Assembly (NCBI RefSeq): GCF_024793895.1
Contig: NZ_JANUSB010000017.1
Span: 248,001 to 312,000, forward strand
Direction: 5' to 3'
Source: Serratia sp. AKBS12
GTDB taxonomy: Bacteria; Pseudomonadota; Gammaproteobacteria; Enterobacterales; Enterobacteriaceae
DNA length: 64,000 nucleotides
Each line of letters begins with the position of its first letter. Positions within the stretch are counted from its first letter, which is position 1. Shown in pieces: positions 1-10,446 of the stretch. The notes under the pieces were generated by a model. The model was not told the origin of the DNA. It ran no database searches and saw only the letters and a program-made list of their open reading frames with translations. The position numbers were made by a program, and so were the translations under genes.

Positions 1-40
1 TAGCGGGGAATTTACAGAAGATGACCGATAGTGAAAATAA

Positions 41-65
41 CCACGCCCGGTATAACCGGGCGTGG
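41..65 (-). terminator. Probable rho-independent terminator of gpt
   Basis: An 11-bp perfect GC-rich stem with a 3-nt loop lies about 80 bp past the gpt stop codon. Read on the minus strand it is followed by a T-rich stretch (GGTTATTTTC), as expected for an intrinsic terminator. Confidence 0.6.
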
Positions 66-144
66 TCAGGCGAAATACGCCACTGCGCCATCGTTGCCGT
101 CAACCGCTACAGGTGGGTCAACGCAGCGCGCATTGCGGTGGGGA

Positions 145-603
145 TTAACGGCCGCCGATCGGTGGCACGAAGCTCACCGCCATGTCCCACGGCTGCTCGA
201 TCCAGGTATCCTGAGGGATGTCGACCACATAGTCGTCCACCAGCGGGCGGCCGGCAGGTTTGGCGAAGATGGTGACAAAATGGGCTTTCGGGTACATGTC
301 GCGGATGGCTTTGGCGGTGCCGCCGGTATCCACCAGATCGTCTACCACGATAAAGCCTTCACCGTCGCCTTCGGCACGTTTGAGCACCTTCATTTCGCGC
401 TGGTTGTCATGGTCATAGCTGGAAATGCAGACGGTATCGACGTGACGAATACCCAGCTCGCGCGCCAGCAGTGCCGCCGGCACCAGACCGCCACGGCTTA
501 CTGCGATAATGCCGGTCCATTTATCGGCAGGCAGCAGGCGATGCGCCAGTTTGCGCGCTTGCATTTGCAACATATCCCAGGTAACAACGTATTTTTCGCT
601 CAT
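145..603 (-). CDS. gpt: Xanthine-guanine phosphoribosyltransferase
   Basis: This purine salvage enzyme transfers the phosphoribosyl group of PRPP to guanine, xanthine or hypoxanthine at the inner face of the membrane. The 152-residue length equals that of E. coli Gpt. The PRPP-binding loop is visible as [13 protein letters not shown] near residues 85-97, with the paired acidic residues typical of type I phosphoribosyltransferases. It is transcribed divergently from pepD, as in E. coli. A perfect TATAAT on the minus strand lies about 70 bp upstream of the start. Confidence 0.97.
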   Translation of the reverse strand: MSEKYVVTWDMLQMQARKLAHRLLPADKWTGIIAVSRGGLVPAALLARELGIRHVDTVCISSYDHDNQREMKVLKRAEGDGEGFIVVDDLVDTGGTAKAIRDMYPKAHFVTIFAKPAGRPLVDDYVVDIPQDTWIEQPWDMAVSFVPPIGGR

Positions 604-939
604 AGAATGGTGTCCCAGCCAGCATTGAAGTGGCTTACTCAGTGATCAGGGGAAAAAAGGTTGCGCGAGATTATAGAGACTGGCTGCGACGAATACCAGT
701 TGAACCGAGGAATTGATGTGGATTTCCTTGCGGGCAAACGCTGGTGAATGATGCTGCCAATCGCCTGCGTCACCGATCAATCACCAGCGTTACCGCGAGC
801 AAACAGCGCAATGCGGTACGCGCACCCGGTAAAAGAAAGTGATATTCTCTGCCTATCGTGCCGAAGACGCACAGATACCCATTAACCTAACCGCACGGCA
901 TTGCCGCCACCTGACGTATGCCGTAACAGGAGACTTAAC
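604..939. promoter_or_regulatory. gpt-pepD divergent intergenic region
   Basis: This stretch of 336 bp holds no supported gene. It must carry both divergent promoters. The clearest element is a minus-strand TATAAT at 670-675 for gpt; no good -35 is visible 16-18 bp above it. For pepD a TATTCT at 843-848 is a possible -10. No repeats or operator could be identified. Confidence 0.4.
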
Positions 940-2400
940 GTGTCTGAATTGTCTCAACTTTCACCACAGCCGCTGTGGGATATTTTTGCCAAAATCTGCT
1001 CTATTCCTCACCCGTCCTACCATGAAGAACAGCTGGCACAGCACATCCTCTCATGGGCGAAAGAAAAAAACCTGCACGCCGAACGCGATGCCGTTGGCAA
1101 CATTCTGCTACGCAAGCCAGCCACCAAAGGCATGGAAAACCGCAAGCCGGTCGCCCTGCAGGCGCATCTGGACATGGTGCCGCAGAAAAACAACGATACT
1201 CAGCACGACTTCACCAAAGATCCGATTCAACCATACATTGACGGCGAATGGATCAAGGCTCGCGGCACCACGCTGGGCGCCGACAACGGCATCGGCATGG
1301 CCTCGGCACTGGCGGTGCTGGCAGATGACAGCGTTGAGCACGGCCCGCTGGAAGTATTGCTGACCATGACCGAAGAAGCCGGCATGGACGGCGCCTTTGG
1401 TCTGCAACCCAACTGGCTGCAAGCGGAGATCCTGATCAACACCGACTCCGAGGAAGAAGGCGAAATCTATATGGGTTGCGCCGGTGGAATTGACTTCATT
1501 ACTACCCTACCCCTGCAACGCGAAGCGCTGCCAGCCGGTTACCAAACGCTGAAACTGACCATCAAAGGGCTGAAAGGCGGCCATTCCGGTGCCGATATCC
1601 ATCTGGGGCTGGGTAACGCCAACAAACTACTGGCGCGCTTCCTGTTTGATCATGCGCCGCAGTTGAATCTGCGCCTGCTGGAGCTGAACGGCGGCACGCT
1701 GCGCAATGCCATCCCACGTGAAGCCTTTGCCAGTGTGGCAGTACCGGCCGATCGGGTTGACGAACTGAAAGCGCTGAGCCAGGCGTTCCTGGCCACGCTG
1801 CAAAACGAGCTGGCCGCCAAGGAAAAGAACATTACCGTGTTGCTGGAGCCGACTACCAGCGCATTGCAAGGGTTGAACGCCGACAGCCAGCACCGTTTCC
1901 TGGCGCTGCTCAACGGTACGCCAAACGGCGTGATCCGCATGAGCGACGCGGTGAAAGGCGTGGTTGAAACCTCGCTCAACCTCGGCGTGGTCACCACCGG
2001 TGAACAGGAAGCCGAAATCATCTGCCTTATTCGTTCACTGATCGACAGTGGCAAGGATTATGTGGTCGGCATGCTGAGCGCGCTGGGCCAGCTGGCGGGT
2101 GCCAAAGTGGCGCCAAAGGGCGGTTACCCGGGCTGGCAGCCTGATGCGGACTCACCGGTAATGCATCTGGTGCGGGAACTGTATCAGGAGCTGTTCAACA
2201 AGACGCCGAACATCATGGTGATCCACGCCGGTCTGGAGTGCGGTCTGTTCAAGAAGCCTTATCCGCAGATGGATATGGTTTCCATCGGGCCAACCATCAC
2301 CGGGCCGCACTCGCCGGATGAGCAGGTGCACATTGGCAGCGTCGGCCTGTACTGGCAGTTGCTGACCCAGTTGCTGAAAGCGATCCCTGAACGCGGTTAA
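940..2400 (+). CDS. pepD: Cytosol non-specific dipeptidase (aminoacyl-histidine dipeptidase)
   Basis: PepD is a dinuclear zinc peptidase of the M20 family that splits dipeptides such as carnosine in the cytoplasm. The 486-residue product is collinear with E. coli PepD (485 residues) from its first residues (MSELSQLSPQPLWDIF). The first metal ligand is seen in the LQAHLDMVPQ motif near residue 80, followed by the ADNGIGMA segment and the TEEAGMDGAFG segment that supplies the bridging acid. The start chosen is GTG at 940 because it matches the family N-terminus and has AGGAGA eight bases upstream. An upstream in-frame start at 901 lacks family support. It is a housekeeping gene facing gpt. Confidence 0.96.
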   Translation: MSELSQLSPQPLWDIFAKICSIPHPSYHEEQLAQHILSWAKEKNLHAERDAVGNILLRKPATKGMENRKPVALQAHLDMVPQKNNDTQHDFTKDPIQPYIDGEWIKARGTTLGADNGIGMASALAVLADDSVEHGPLEVLLTMTEEAGMDGAFGLQPNWLQAEILINTDSEEEGEIYMGCAGGIDFITTLPLQREALPAGYQTLKLTIKGLKGGHSGADIHLGLGNANKLLARFLFDHAPQLNLRLLELNGGTLRNAIPREAFASVAVPADRVDELKALSQAFLATLQNELAAKEKNITVLLEPTTSALQGLNADSQHRFLALLNGTPNGVIRMSDAVKGVVETSLNLGVVTTGEQEAEIICLIRSLIDSGKDYVVGMLSALGQLAGAKVAPKGGYPGWQPDADSPVMHLVRELYQELFNKTPNIMVIHAGLECGLFKKPYPQMDMVSIGPTITGPHSPDEQVHIGSVGLYWQLLTQLLKAIPERG

Positions 2401-2417
2401 TGCCAACGCAGGCCGTG

Positions 2418-2446
2418 GCCGACGCAGATAGCAGCCGTCGGCTTTT
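2418..2446 (+). terminator. Possible pepD terminator
   Basis: A 7-bp stem (GCCGACG/CGTCGGC) with an 11-nt loop is followed by TTTT in the short convergent gap between pepD and dinB. A second GC-rich hairpin at 2465-2482 borders the dinB stop but has no T-run. Confidence 0.4.
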
Positions 2447-2483
2447 GGCTTTGGCGGCAACCATGGCCGGGTACGCCCGGCCG

Positions 2484-3548
2484 CTACACGTCCCACGGCA
2501 GCAGCAGCTGCCGCTCCAACTGCGGATCGAGCAGCGTCACATGCAGCCCCACCAGGCGTACGCCACGCCCTTCGCGCCGCTCACGCCACACCTGCTTTGC
2601 CACCGCCAGCAAATCTGCCTGATTCAGTACCGGCCACAGGTGTTCCTGCGTGGTGAGCTGGAAATCCTGAAACTTCAGCTTCACCCCTTGGCGCGCGATG
2701 TGCAAATCGGGTTTCACCTTGCGCAGGCGCATTTCCAGTTCTGGATACAGCTTATCGACAATCAGCTGCTCGCAATCCTGCCAGTCATGAATATCTGCCG
2801 CCAAGGTTCGTTCCACGCCAACCGATTTGCGCAGGCGCTCCGGTGAAACGCTGCGTTCGTCAATCCCCTGGCAGCGTTCCCATAATACGCGGCCAAATTT
2901 GCCGAAACGCTTTAACAGCGCCGCAAGATCGTAGCGCTGCACGTCGGCGCAGGTGAGTAACCCGACTTCCTCCAGGCGTTTAGCCGTGACTTTCCCCACG
3001 CCCGGGATCTTGCTCAGCGGCAGCTGCTGCAAAAAAGCCGGCACCTGCGCTGGCGTAATCACGTATTGACCATTGGGTTTGTTCAGTTCCGACGCGATCT
3101 TGGCAAGGAATTTGATTGGCGCAATGCCGGCGGAGGCGGTGAGCTGCAATTCATCAAAAATGGCCTGACGAATATGCTCGGCTATCAAGGTTGCCGAGCC
3201 GTTGCAGCGTTGGCTATCCGTCACGTCGAGGTAGGCCTCGTCCAGCGACAGCGGTTCGATCAATGACGTATAGCGCGCAAAAATTTCGCGAATATGCTGG
3301 GAGGCTTCCTTGTAAGCCGCGATGCGGCCGGGCAACAAGGTTAAATGCGGGCAGAGTTTCAAGGCCATGGCGCTGGACATGGCGCTGTGCACGCCATAAC
3401 GGCGCGCCGGGTAGTTAGCGGTACTGATCACCCCGCGCCGCTCGGCACTGCCGCCGATCGCCAGCGGTATATCGCGCAGACCGGGATTGTCGCGCATTTC
3501 AACCGCGGCAAAGAAGCAGTCCATATCGACATGAATGATTTTACGCAT
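2484..3548 (-). CDS. dinB: DNA polymerase IV (Y-family translesion polymerase)
   Basis: Pol IV is an error-prone polymerase that bypasses damaged bases in the SOS response. The 354-residue protein has the Y-family catalytic acids Asp8 (HVDMDCFF) and Asp103-Glu104 (SLDEAYLD), and Phe13 at the steric-gate position. The helix-hairpin-helix of the thumb is visible as [19 protein letters not shown], and the C-terminal little-finger domain is present. The start at 3548 matches the E. coli N-terminus ([10 protein letters not shown]); 17 extra codons upstream would run through the LexA operator. The gene stands alone, without the yafNOP genes that follow it in E. coli. Confidence 0.96.
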   Translation of the reverse strand: MRKIIHVDMDCFFAAVEMRDNPGLRDIPLAIGGSAERRGVISTANYPARRYGVHSAMSSAMALKLCPHLTLLPGRIAAYKEASQHIREIFARYTSLIEPLSLDEAYLDVTDSQRCNGSATLIAEHIRQAIFDELQLTASAGIAPIKFLAKIASELNKPNGQYVITPAQVPAFLQQLPLSKIPGVGKVTAKRLEEVGLLTCADVQRYDLAALLKRFGKFGRVLWERCQGIDERSVSPERLRKSVGVERTLAADIHDWQDCEQLIVDKLYPELEMRLRKVKPDLHIARQGVKLKFQDFQLTTQEHLWPVLNQADLLAVAKQVWRERREGRGVRLVGLHVTLLDPQLERQLLLPWDV

Positions 3549-3564
3549 GCGCCCTCCAACAACA

Positions 3565-3580
3565 CTGTATAAGTATACAG
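3565..3580 (-). promoter_or_regulatory. LexA (SOS) box of dinB
   Basis: The 16-bp palindrome CTGTATAAGTATACAG fits the LexA consensus CTG-N10-CAG with all core bases. It ends 17 bp before the dinB start codon, so LexA bound there would block transcription. Confidence 0.9.
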
Positions 3581-3742
3581 TCGCAATGGGAAAGCTCAAG
3601 TCTGGTTTTAACGTATGTATTCTCGTAAAAGCATCGTTATTTTCTATTTGTTAAAAAAGCTTAATTTTTCAAGCGTATCATTTCAGGAAATAATCGTTAC
3701 GCCTCAAAAATGACGCTTACCCTACGCACAAGAAGGTGCTCA

Positions 3743-4639
3743 ATGACTACTTTTTCCCGTTATGTGTTGGTTTCGGCATTATCCCTGATTTCCACCCTCG
3801 CCAGCGCGGCCAGTGGCCATGCGCCAGCCATCGTTGCCCATCGTGGCGGCACCGCCGATGCGCCGGAAAATACCCTGGTCGCCATTCGCAGCGCGTTGAA
3901 AAACGGCGCCGACGCGGTGTGGATCACGCTACAACAATCCAAAGATGGCACGATGGTGCTGTACCGCCCTTCCGACCTGAGTTCGCTCACGGACAAAAGC
4001 GGCCCGGTTTCCGCCTATACCGCTGATGAACTGGCCAAGATCGATGCCGGCTGGTCGTTTGGCAAAGACGGCAACCACCCGTTCCGTGGTCAGGGGATCG
4101 GCATCCCGCGGCTGGACACGGTGCTACAGCAATTCCCGCAAGTGACCTTCTATCTGGACATCAAATCTCCTGATGCCGACCCGGCGCAATTTGCCAAGGC
4201 ACTGTTGGCAACGCTGGAGAAGGCCAAGGCGCTTGACCGTACGCGGGTCTATTCGACCGATGCCCGTTACCTGGCGGCTCTGCCGGCGGCGATTAAACGT
4301 TTTGAAACCCGCGATGAAACCCGCACATTATTGGCCAACATCACCATGGCGCATCAGTGCGACATAAAACCGGACGGCAACCAGCCCCGTTGGTATGGGC
4401 TGGAATTGAAACGTGAAGTCGAAGTGGTAGAAAAGTACACCCTGGGCGAGGGGCGTTCCAAAGCGCTGCTGACCTGGGACAAGGAATCGATCGATTGCTT
4501 CCGTTCCAAAGGACCGGCGCACATCATTCTGTTTGGCATCAACTCCGCGCAGGATTATCAGCAGGCGCTGGCATTAGGCGTTGACGGCGTGATGGTGAAT
4601 TCGCCAAAGGATGCCCAGCGTTTCCGCAAGGCGAAGTAA
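3743..4639 (+). CDS. Exported glycerophosphodiester phosphodiesterase-family protein with altered metal site
   Basis: The 298-residue protein starts with a signal peptide (hydrophobic stretch at residues 7-21, likely cleavage after ASA) and then shows the GDPD TIM-barrel signature AHRGGTADAPENT. Canonical GDPD enzymes bind metal through Glu and Asp of an IExD motif and a following His. Here the aligned positions are Trp60, Thr62 and Arg75, within the stretch around KDGTMVLY, while the first catalytic His (His33) is kept. It is therefore a family member by fold, but classical glycerophosphodiester hydrolysis is uncertain. The start at 3743 has AGAAGGTG upstream and gives a clean signal peptide. 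It stands alone, convergent with nqrM. Confidence 0.75.
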   Translation: MTTFSRYVLVSALSLISTLASAASGHAPAIVAHRGGTADAPENTLVAIRSALKNGADAVWITLQQSKDGTMVLYRPSDLSSLTDKSGPVSAYTADELAKIDAGWSFGKDGNHPFRGQGIGIPRLDTVLQQFPQVTFYLDIKSPDADPAQFAKALLATLEKAKALDRTRVYSTDARYLAALPAAIKRFETRDETRTLLANITMAHQCDIKPDGNQPRWYGLELKREVEVVEKYTLGEGRSKALLTWDKESIDCFRSKGPAHIILFGINSAQDYQQALALGVDGVMVNSPKDAQRFRKAK

Positions 4640-4650
4640 AGCGGTGTTAT

Positions 4651-4672
4651 CGTGCGCTGCATGCAGCGCACG
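4651..4672. terminator. Hairpin between convergent genes
   Basis: A perfect 22-bp palindrome (CGTGCGCTGCA and its complement) fills the 35-bp gap between the GDPD-like gene and nqrM. It could stop transcription from both sides, though neither side has a strong T-run. Confidence 0.4.
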
Positions 4673-4674
4673 GT

Positions 4675-4902
4675 TTACAGGATGCGGTGTTTTTCCAGTT
4701 GCTCGCGGCGCTGTGCTTCTTTCGCCAGGCGTTTTTTACGCGCATCGCACGGTTCCGGGCAATCGCACACTTTTTCCATGCCCAGCGCGGTAATACCGCC
4801 GCAGCTCCCTTGCAGGCTCTTGCGTTTGAACACGTAACCGAGCGACATGCCGCCGATAATCAGCAAAAACAAAATAAAGCTTGCGACAAATACCGTCAGC
4901 AT
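4675..4902 (-). CDS. nqrM: Na+-NQR maturation protein NqrM
   Basis: This is a small (75 residues) membrane protein of the DUF539 family needed to build the Fe centre that lies between NqrD and NqrE. It has one N-terminal transmembrane segment (about residues 3-25) and a cytoplasmic tail with four clustered cysteines (CGG...CDCPEPC), which are thought to bind iron. A charged helix rich in Lys, Arg and Glu closes the protein. It lies 7 bp after apbE at the end of the nqr operon, the usual position in organisms with Na+-NQR. Confidence 0.92.
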   Translation of the reverse strand: MLTVFVASFILFLLIIGGMSLGYVFKRKSLQGSCGGITALGMEKVCDCPEPCDARKKRLAKEAQRREQLEKHRIL

Positions 4903-4909
4903 GGCGGCC

Positions 4910-5941
4910 TCACAGATTTTTCTTTAGATAAGGTTTAAACGCCTTGGAATAGCGCTCTTCAAAAGCATCGCCGTTCTTCACTATCATAAATACCGGAATG
5001 CCCAGCAGATTGGCCAATGCCAGCGCACGCTCCGGCCCCATCACGTCCAGCCCGGTAGACAGGCCGTCGGCGGTCATGCAGTTAGGCCCGATGACGGTGA
5101 TCGACACCAGATGGTGCGCGATCGGCTTGCCGGTAGCCGGATCGATGGTATGTGAATAACGTACGCCGTTCTGTTCGAAATAGTTTCGATAATCACCCGA
5201 CGTGGCGATCGCCATATTCCCCGGTTGGATCACCAGTTGCGCGCGCTGCTCCACTCCGGCGCTCGGCCGCTCGATGGCAATGCGCCATGGCAGATCCTTG
5301 CCGTTATGGCCACGGGTGCGTACTTCACCGCCGATATCTACCATGTAGTTGTTAATCTGCTGCGATTGCAGGTATTCCGCCACCACGTCCACGCCATAAC
5401 CCTTGGCGATGGACGACAGATCAACGTACAGCTCGGGGATATGCTTCACCAGCGCGTTGCCCTGCACCGCCAGTTTGTCGATACCGGTCCAGGCACGGCG
5501 CTGCGCCAGTTCGGCATCGCTCGGCACCTTGTCCGGTCGCCCTTCCGGCCCAAAACCCCAGAGATTGACCAGCGGACCAACGGTCACGTCCAACGCACCG
5601 TCGGTAACGCGGTTAATCCTCAACGCTTCGGTTACCACCTTCGCCGTCGCGGCCGACACCGGGAACGGCGTATCAACTTCGCGGCTGGCGTTAAAACGGC
5701 TCAGCTCCGAGTCGGGCCGGTAGGTCGACATCTGGTCGTTCACCTGCTCCAGACGCCGGTCGATTTCCTTTTGCAATGTCTCGGCGGAAGGCGTGTTGTC
5801 GCCGGTGAGATAACGGATCGAATAGTACGTCCCCATGGTTTTGCCATCGAGATTGACCTGCTCCGGTCCGCAACCGGTCAGCAACAGGGTGGCGCCAAGC
5901 GCCACCATTGTCATCCAGCCTTTCAGTGCTAGCGCGCGCAT
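4910..5941 (-). CDS. apbE: FAD:protein FMN transferase
   Basis: ApbE attaches FMN covalently to threonines of target proteins, here most likely NqrB and NqrC. The 343-residue protein has a lipoprotein signal with lipobox LTGC (Cys24), so it sits on the periplasmic side of the membrane. Family motifs include MGTYYSIRY after the signal, the YVDLSSIAKGYGVD segment, MVDIGGEVRTRG and the metal-binding region TADGLSTGLDVMG near the C-terminus. It directly follows nqrF without a gap and is presumably cotranscribed with it. Confidence 0.95.
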   Translation of the reverse strand: MRALALKGWMTMVALGATLLLTGCGPEQVNLDGKTMGTYYSIRYLTGDNTPSAETLQKEIDRRLEQVNDQMSTYRPDSELSRFNASREVDTPFPVSAATAKVVTEALRINRVTDGALDVTVGPLVNLWGFGPEGRPDKVPSDAELAQRRAWTGIDKLAVQGNALVKHIPELYVDLSSIAKGYGVDVVAEYLQSQQINNYMVDIGGEVRTRGHNGKDLPWRIAIERPSAGVEQRAQLVIQPGNMAIATSGDYRNYFEQNGVRYSHTIDPATGKPIAHHLVSITVIGPNCMTADGLSTGLDVMGPERALALANLLGIPVFMIVKNGDAFEERYSKAFKPYLKKNL

Positions 5942-7165
5942 TTAGCCACCAAAGTCGTCGAGCATGATGTTTTCGTCTTCCACGCCCAGGTCCTTCAGCA
6001 TCTTGATCACCGCGGCATTCATCATCGGCGGCCCACACATGTAGAACTCGCAGTCTTCCGGTGCCGGATGGTTCTTCAGATAGTTTTCCAGCAGTACGTT
6101 GTGGATAAAGCCGGTATAGCCGGTCCAGTTATCCTCGGGCTGCGGATCGGACAACGCCACGTGCCAGGTAAAGTTCTCGTTCTCTTCCTGCAGATGATTG
6201 AAGTCATCCTCATAGAACATTTCACGCAGCGAGCGCGCGCCATACCAGAAGGTGATTTTGCGTTTTGACTTCAGGCGCTTCAACTGATCGAAGATATGCG
6301 AACGCATCGGCGCCATACCGGCACCACCGCCGATAAAGATCATTTCGGCATCGGTATCCTTGGCGAAAAACTCGCCAAACGGCCCGGAAATCGTCACCTT
6401 GTCGCCCGGTTTCAACGACCAGATATACGAGGACATAATGCCTGGCGGCACGTCCGGATTGTTCGGCGGCGGCGTAGCAATACGCACGTTCAGCATGATG
6501 ATGCCTTTCTCGTCCGGATAGTTGGCCATTGAATAGGCACGTACCGTGGTGTCATCAACCACCGAGCGGTAACGGAACAGATTGAAGCGGTCCCAATCGC
6601 CGCGGTACTCCTGCGGCACGTCGAAATCGGCATAACTGATGTCGTGCGCCGGAGCTTCGATCTGGATAAACCCGCCGGCGCGGAACGGTACGTCTTCGCC
6701 GTCAGGAATTTTCAGCTTCAGCTCTTTGATAAAGGTGGCCTTGTTATCATTGGAGATAACTTCGCAGTCCCATTTTTTCACGCCGAAGATTTCTTCTGGC
6801 AGCTCAATCTTCAGGTTCTGCTTCACGTTGACCTGGCATGCCAGACGGCAGCCCTCTTTCGCCTCGCGTTTGGTGATGTGTGACAGTTCGGTAGGCAGAA
6901 TATCGCCGCCGCCTTCTTTGATCACCACGCGGCACTGGCCGCACGAACCACCGCCGCCGCAGGCCGACGACACGAAGATGCCCTGGCCCGACAGCATGTT
7001 CAGCAGTTTGTCCCCCGCCGGAGCGTGGAAGCTTTTCTCTTGATCGCCGTTCACTTCCACGGCAACGTCGCCGGTGTTCACCAGTTTGGATTTGGCGAAC
7101 AGAATCAGTAGCGCCAGCACCATCACGATGCAGGTGAACATCGCTACGCCTAAAATAATTTCCAT
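5942..7165 (-). CDS. nqrF: Na+-NQR subunit F (NADH-oxidising flavoprotein)
   Basis: NqrF is the electron entry point of the sodium pump: it oxidises NADH through FAD and a 2Fe-2S cluster. The 407-residue protein has one N-terminal transmembrane helix (residues 3-24), a ferredoxin-type domain with cysteines 69, 75, 78 and 110, and then FAD and NADH domains. The flavin-binding RAYSMANYP motif, the pyridine-nucleotide motif [13 protein letters not shown] and the C-terminal YMCGPPMM segment are all present. It is the last structural subunit gene of the operon, 27 bp after nqrE. Confidence 0.97.
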   Translation of the reverse strand: MEIILGVAMFTCIVMVLALLILFAKSKLVNTGDVAVEVNGDQEKSFHAPAGDKLLNMLSGQGIFVSSACGGGGSCGQCRVVIKEGGGDILPTELSHITKREAKEGCRLACQVNVKQNLKIELPEEIFGVKKWDCEVISNDNKATFIKELKLKIPDGEDVPFRAGGFIQIEAPAHDISYADFDVPQEYRGDWDRFNLFRYRSVVDDTTVRAYSMANYPDEKGIIMLNVRIATPPPNNPDVPPGIMSSYIWSLKPGDKVTISGPFGEFFAKDTDAEMIFIGGGAGMAPMRSHIFDQLKRLKSKRKITFWYGARSLREMFYEDDFNHLQEENENFTWHVALSDPQPEDNWTGYTGFIHNVLLENYLKNHPAPEDCEFYMCGPPMMNAAVIKMLKDLGVEDENIMLDDFGG

Positions 7166-7192
7166 AAATTTTCCGCCTTTATATCTGGGTTC

Positions 7193-7789
<597 letters not shown>

Positions 7790-7795
7790 CGGCGA

Positions 7796-8425
7796 TTACT
7801 CCTTTTCGATCTGTGCCGGTTTCAAGGTGCGCAGCACCCAAATCAGCAGGCCGATGATAAAGAACGCGCTTGGCGCCAGCAAAAACAGACCGTTTGGCTG
7901 GTACCAGCCGCCGTTTTGCAGGGTTTCCAGCACCGGCATGCCGAACAGTTTGCCGGAGCCGATCACTTCACGCAGAAAACCGACCAGAATCAGGATTACG
8001 CCATAGCCCAGACCGTTGCCGATACCGTCCATAAAGCTTTCGATAGGCGGTGATTTCATGGCATAGGCTTCGGCGCGCCCCATCACGATGCAGTTGGTGA
8101 TGATCAGGCCAACGAACACCGACAGCTGTTTGGAAATCTCAAACGCGTAGGCACGCAGCACCTGATCGACCACGATAACCAACGACGCGATGATCGCCAT
8201 CTGCACGATAATGCGCACGCTGTTCGGAATGTGATGGCGGATCAGGGAAATGAAGAAGCTGGAAAACGCCGTCACCAGCGTCACCGCGATGGTCATCACC
8301 ACCGCCGTTTCCAGCTTGGTGGTTACCGCCAGCGCAGAACACACGCCCAACACCTGCAGGGCAATCGGGTTGTTATCGAATAACGGTCCCAGCAGAACCC
8401 GTTTAATCTCATTGGAATCAGCCAT
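7796..8425 (-). CDS. nqrD: Na+-NQR subunit D
   Basis: NqrD is a six-helix membrane subunit homologous to NqrE and RnfE. The 209-residue sequence contains the family segments [20 protein letters not shown] and [19 protein letters not shown], the latter with the cysteine thought to bind the intramembrane Fe. Its start overlaps the end of nqrC by 8 bp, which suggests translational coupling. Confidence 0.96.
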   Translation of the reverse strand: MADSNEIKRVLLGPLFDNNPIALQVLGVCSALAVTTKLETAVVMTIAVTLVTAFSSFFISLIRHHIPNSVRIIVQMAIIASLVIVVDQVLRAYAFEISKQLSVFVGLIITNCIVMGRAEAYAMKSPPIESFMDGIGNGLGYGVILILVGFLREVIGSGKLFGMPVLETLQNGGWYQPNGLFLLAPSAFFIIGLLIWVLRTLKPAQIEKE

Positions 8426-9212
8426 TTTTCAGCGCTCCTTCACGAACTTTTTTCAGGAACGGGCCGAACCCCTGTTCGCCCAGCCAGAAATCAAAAGTAT
8501 GCTGCACGCCGTTGGAGGTCAGCGTCGCGCCGGATAACCCGTCCACGCCGTGCACATCGCCGGCACGTGCTCCGCCTTTCACCACGCGAATAGCCGGCTC
8601 GCCGTTGTCGTCAAACAGCTTCTTGCCGATCCATTGCTGGCGCCAACTCGGGTTTTCCACTTCACCACCCAGACCCGGCGTTTCCCCCTGGTCGTAGTAA
8701 GTGATGCCCTTCACCGTATTGCCGTCGCTGTCCAGCGCCACAAACGCGTACATCATCGACCATAGCCCGGTGCCGTACACCGGCAGCACGATCTTGTTCA
8801 CCGCGCCAGCATCATCACGCACCAGATAGATTTCGGCGCGATTGCTGCGACGCTTGATGCCGGCATAGTCCTGGCTGGCCGGCAGGGCGACGCTCTTGGT
8901 GCCGTCACGCAGCGCGGCAGGCAGATCGAACGCCGTGGCGTCGCCCGCCACGAACTCGCCGCTGTTCAGATCCAGCAGGCGTGGTTCAATACGCTTGCCA
9001 AAGGTCTGCTTCACCTGCTCTTGCGGCATGCCAGGGGCCAACAGACCCGCCACGTCAAGGATGTTACGCTGCTTGTCCAGCAGCTTTTGTTCCTGCTGTT
9101 TGGACTTCAGACCGACGGCGGATCCCGCCACCACCACTGAACACACCAGACACAGCAACAGGACTACCAGCAGCGTTTTACCGATGCTGTCATTTTTTGC
9201 TTCATTCGCCAC
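8418..9212 (-). CDS. nqrC: Na+-NQR subunit C (covalent FMN subunit)
   Basis: NqrC carries a covalently bound FMN on the periplasmic side. The 264-residue protein has one N-terminal transmembrane helix (about residues 12-34) and a flavin domain. The flavinylation motif DGLSGAT ends at Thr230, the residue expected to receive FMN from ApbE. The gene overlaps nqrB by 11 bp and nqrD by 8 bp. Together with the SGAT motif in NqrB, it explains the nearby apbE. Confidence 0.96.
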   Translation of the reverse strand: MANEAKNDSIGKTLLVVLLLCLVCSVVVAGSAVGLKSKQQEQKLLDKQRNILDVAGLLAPGMPQEQVKQTFGKRIEPRLLDLNSGEFVAGDATAFDLPAALRDGTKSVALPASQDYAGIKRRSNRAEIYLVRDDAGAVNKIVLPVYGTGLWSMMYAFVALDSDGNTVKGITYYDQGETPGLGGEVENPSWRQQWIGKKLFDDNGEPAIRVVKGGARAGDVHGVDGLSGATLTSNGVQHTFDFWLGEQGFGPFLKKVREGALKNG

Positions 9213-10443
9213 GGGCTTTTCTCCGCTTGATGTTAGCCTGCACCACCAGATAATCGAACAGCGGTGCGAACAGGTTGGCGAACAGAATCGCCAGCATCAT
9301 GCCTTCCGGATAGGCCGGGTTGACCACGCGGATCAACACGCACATCACGCCAATCAGGATGCCGTACCACCATTTTCCCTTGTTGGTAAAGGCAGCGGAA
9401 ACCGGATCGGTAGCCATGAAAATCATACCGAAGGCAAAACCACCCAACACCAGATGCCAGTACCATGGCATGGCAAACATCGGGTTGGTGGTCGAACCGA
9501 TAGCGTTGAACAGATAGGCTGAGGCAATCATGCCGACCATCACGCCGGCAACGATGCGCCACGAGGCCACGCGACCGAACAGGATGATGGCACCGCCGAT
9601 CAGAATCATCAGCGTTGACACTTCACCGATCGAGCCGGGAATGTTGCCGAGAAACGCATCCATCCAACTGATGGATTGGCCGGTAGCGACGTTGGTCAGG
9701 CTATGTGCCCCACCCGCGCTCCACTGGGCCAGTGGCGTTGCGCCCGAGAAGCCGTCTGCCGAGGTCCACACCAGATCGCCGGAAATCTGCGCCGGATAGG
9801 CGAAGAACAGGAAGGCGCGGCCGGCCAGAGCCGGGTTGAGGAAGTTGCGCCCGGTACCGCCGAAGATTTCCTTGGCGATCACCACGCCAAAGGTAATGCC
9901 CAGCGCCGCCTGCCAGAGCGGCAGAGTGGGTGGCACAATCAGCGCAAACAGTATCGAGGTGACGAAGAAACCTTCGTTGACCTCATGCTTGCGGATGATG
10001 GCAAACAGTACTTCCCAGAAACCGCCGACGATAAATACCACGGCGTAGATTGGCACAAAGTAGGTCGCGCCCAGCACCATCTTGCTGATCCAGCCGGCAT
10101 CGGGCGTCAGCGACGCGCCCAGCCATTGCGCCAGTTGATAATGCCAGTCGCCGGCCAATACCTGTTGCAGTTGGTCGCCGCTGTACAAATGGTGCAGCGC
10201 CGGTATCGCCTGCTGGCCGACGTTGTACATTCCCCAGAACATCGCCGGGAATACCGCCATCCATACCAGGATCATCATGCGTTTCAAGTCGATGGCATCG
10301 CGTACGTGCGACGCACCATGCGTCACCGTACCAGGCGTATAGAACACCGTGGTTGTGGCTTCAAACAGCGGGTACCACTTTTCCAGCTTGCCGCCCGGCG
10401 TGAAGTGATGCTCGATCTTGTCAAAAAAGTTCTTCAGGCCCAT
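9202..10443 (-). CDS. nqrB: Na+-NQR subunit B (covalent FMN and riboflavin subunit)
   Basis: NqrB is the large membrane subunit through which sodium is believed to cross. The 413-residue protein has about ten predicted helices. The flavinylation motif DGFSGAT ends exactly at Thr236, the FMN-bearing residue of the Vibrio cholerae enzyme. The start [14 protein letters not shown] is the family N-terminus. It lies 3 bp after nqrA. Confidence 0.97.
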   Translation of the reverse strand: MGLKNFFDKIEHHFTPGGKLEKWYPLFEATTTVFYTPGTVTHGASHVRDAIDLKRMMILVWMAVFPAMFWGMYNVGQQAIPALHHLYSGDQLQQVLAGDWHYQLAQWLGASLTPDAGWISKMVLGATYFVPIYAVVFIVGGFWEVLFAIIRKHEVNEGFFVTSILFALIVPPTLPLWQAALGITFGVVIAKEIFGGTGRNFLNPALAGRAFLFFAYPAQISGDLVWTSADGFSGATPLAQWSAGGAHSLTNVATGQSISWMDAFLGNIPGSIGEVSTLMILIGGAIILFGRVASWRIVAGVMVGMIASAYLFNAIGSTTNPMFAMPWYWHLVLGGFAFGMIFMATDPVSAAFTNKGKWWYGILIGVMCVLIRVVNPAYPEGMMLAILFANLFAPLFDYLVVQANIKRRKARGE

Positions 10444-10446
10444 GGA

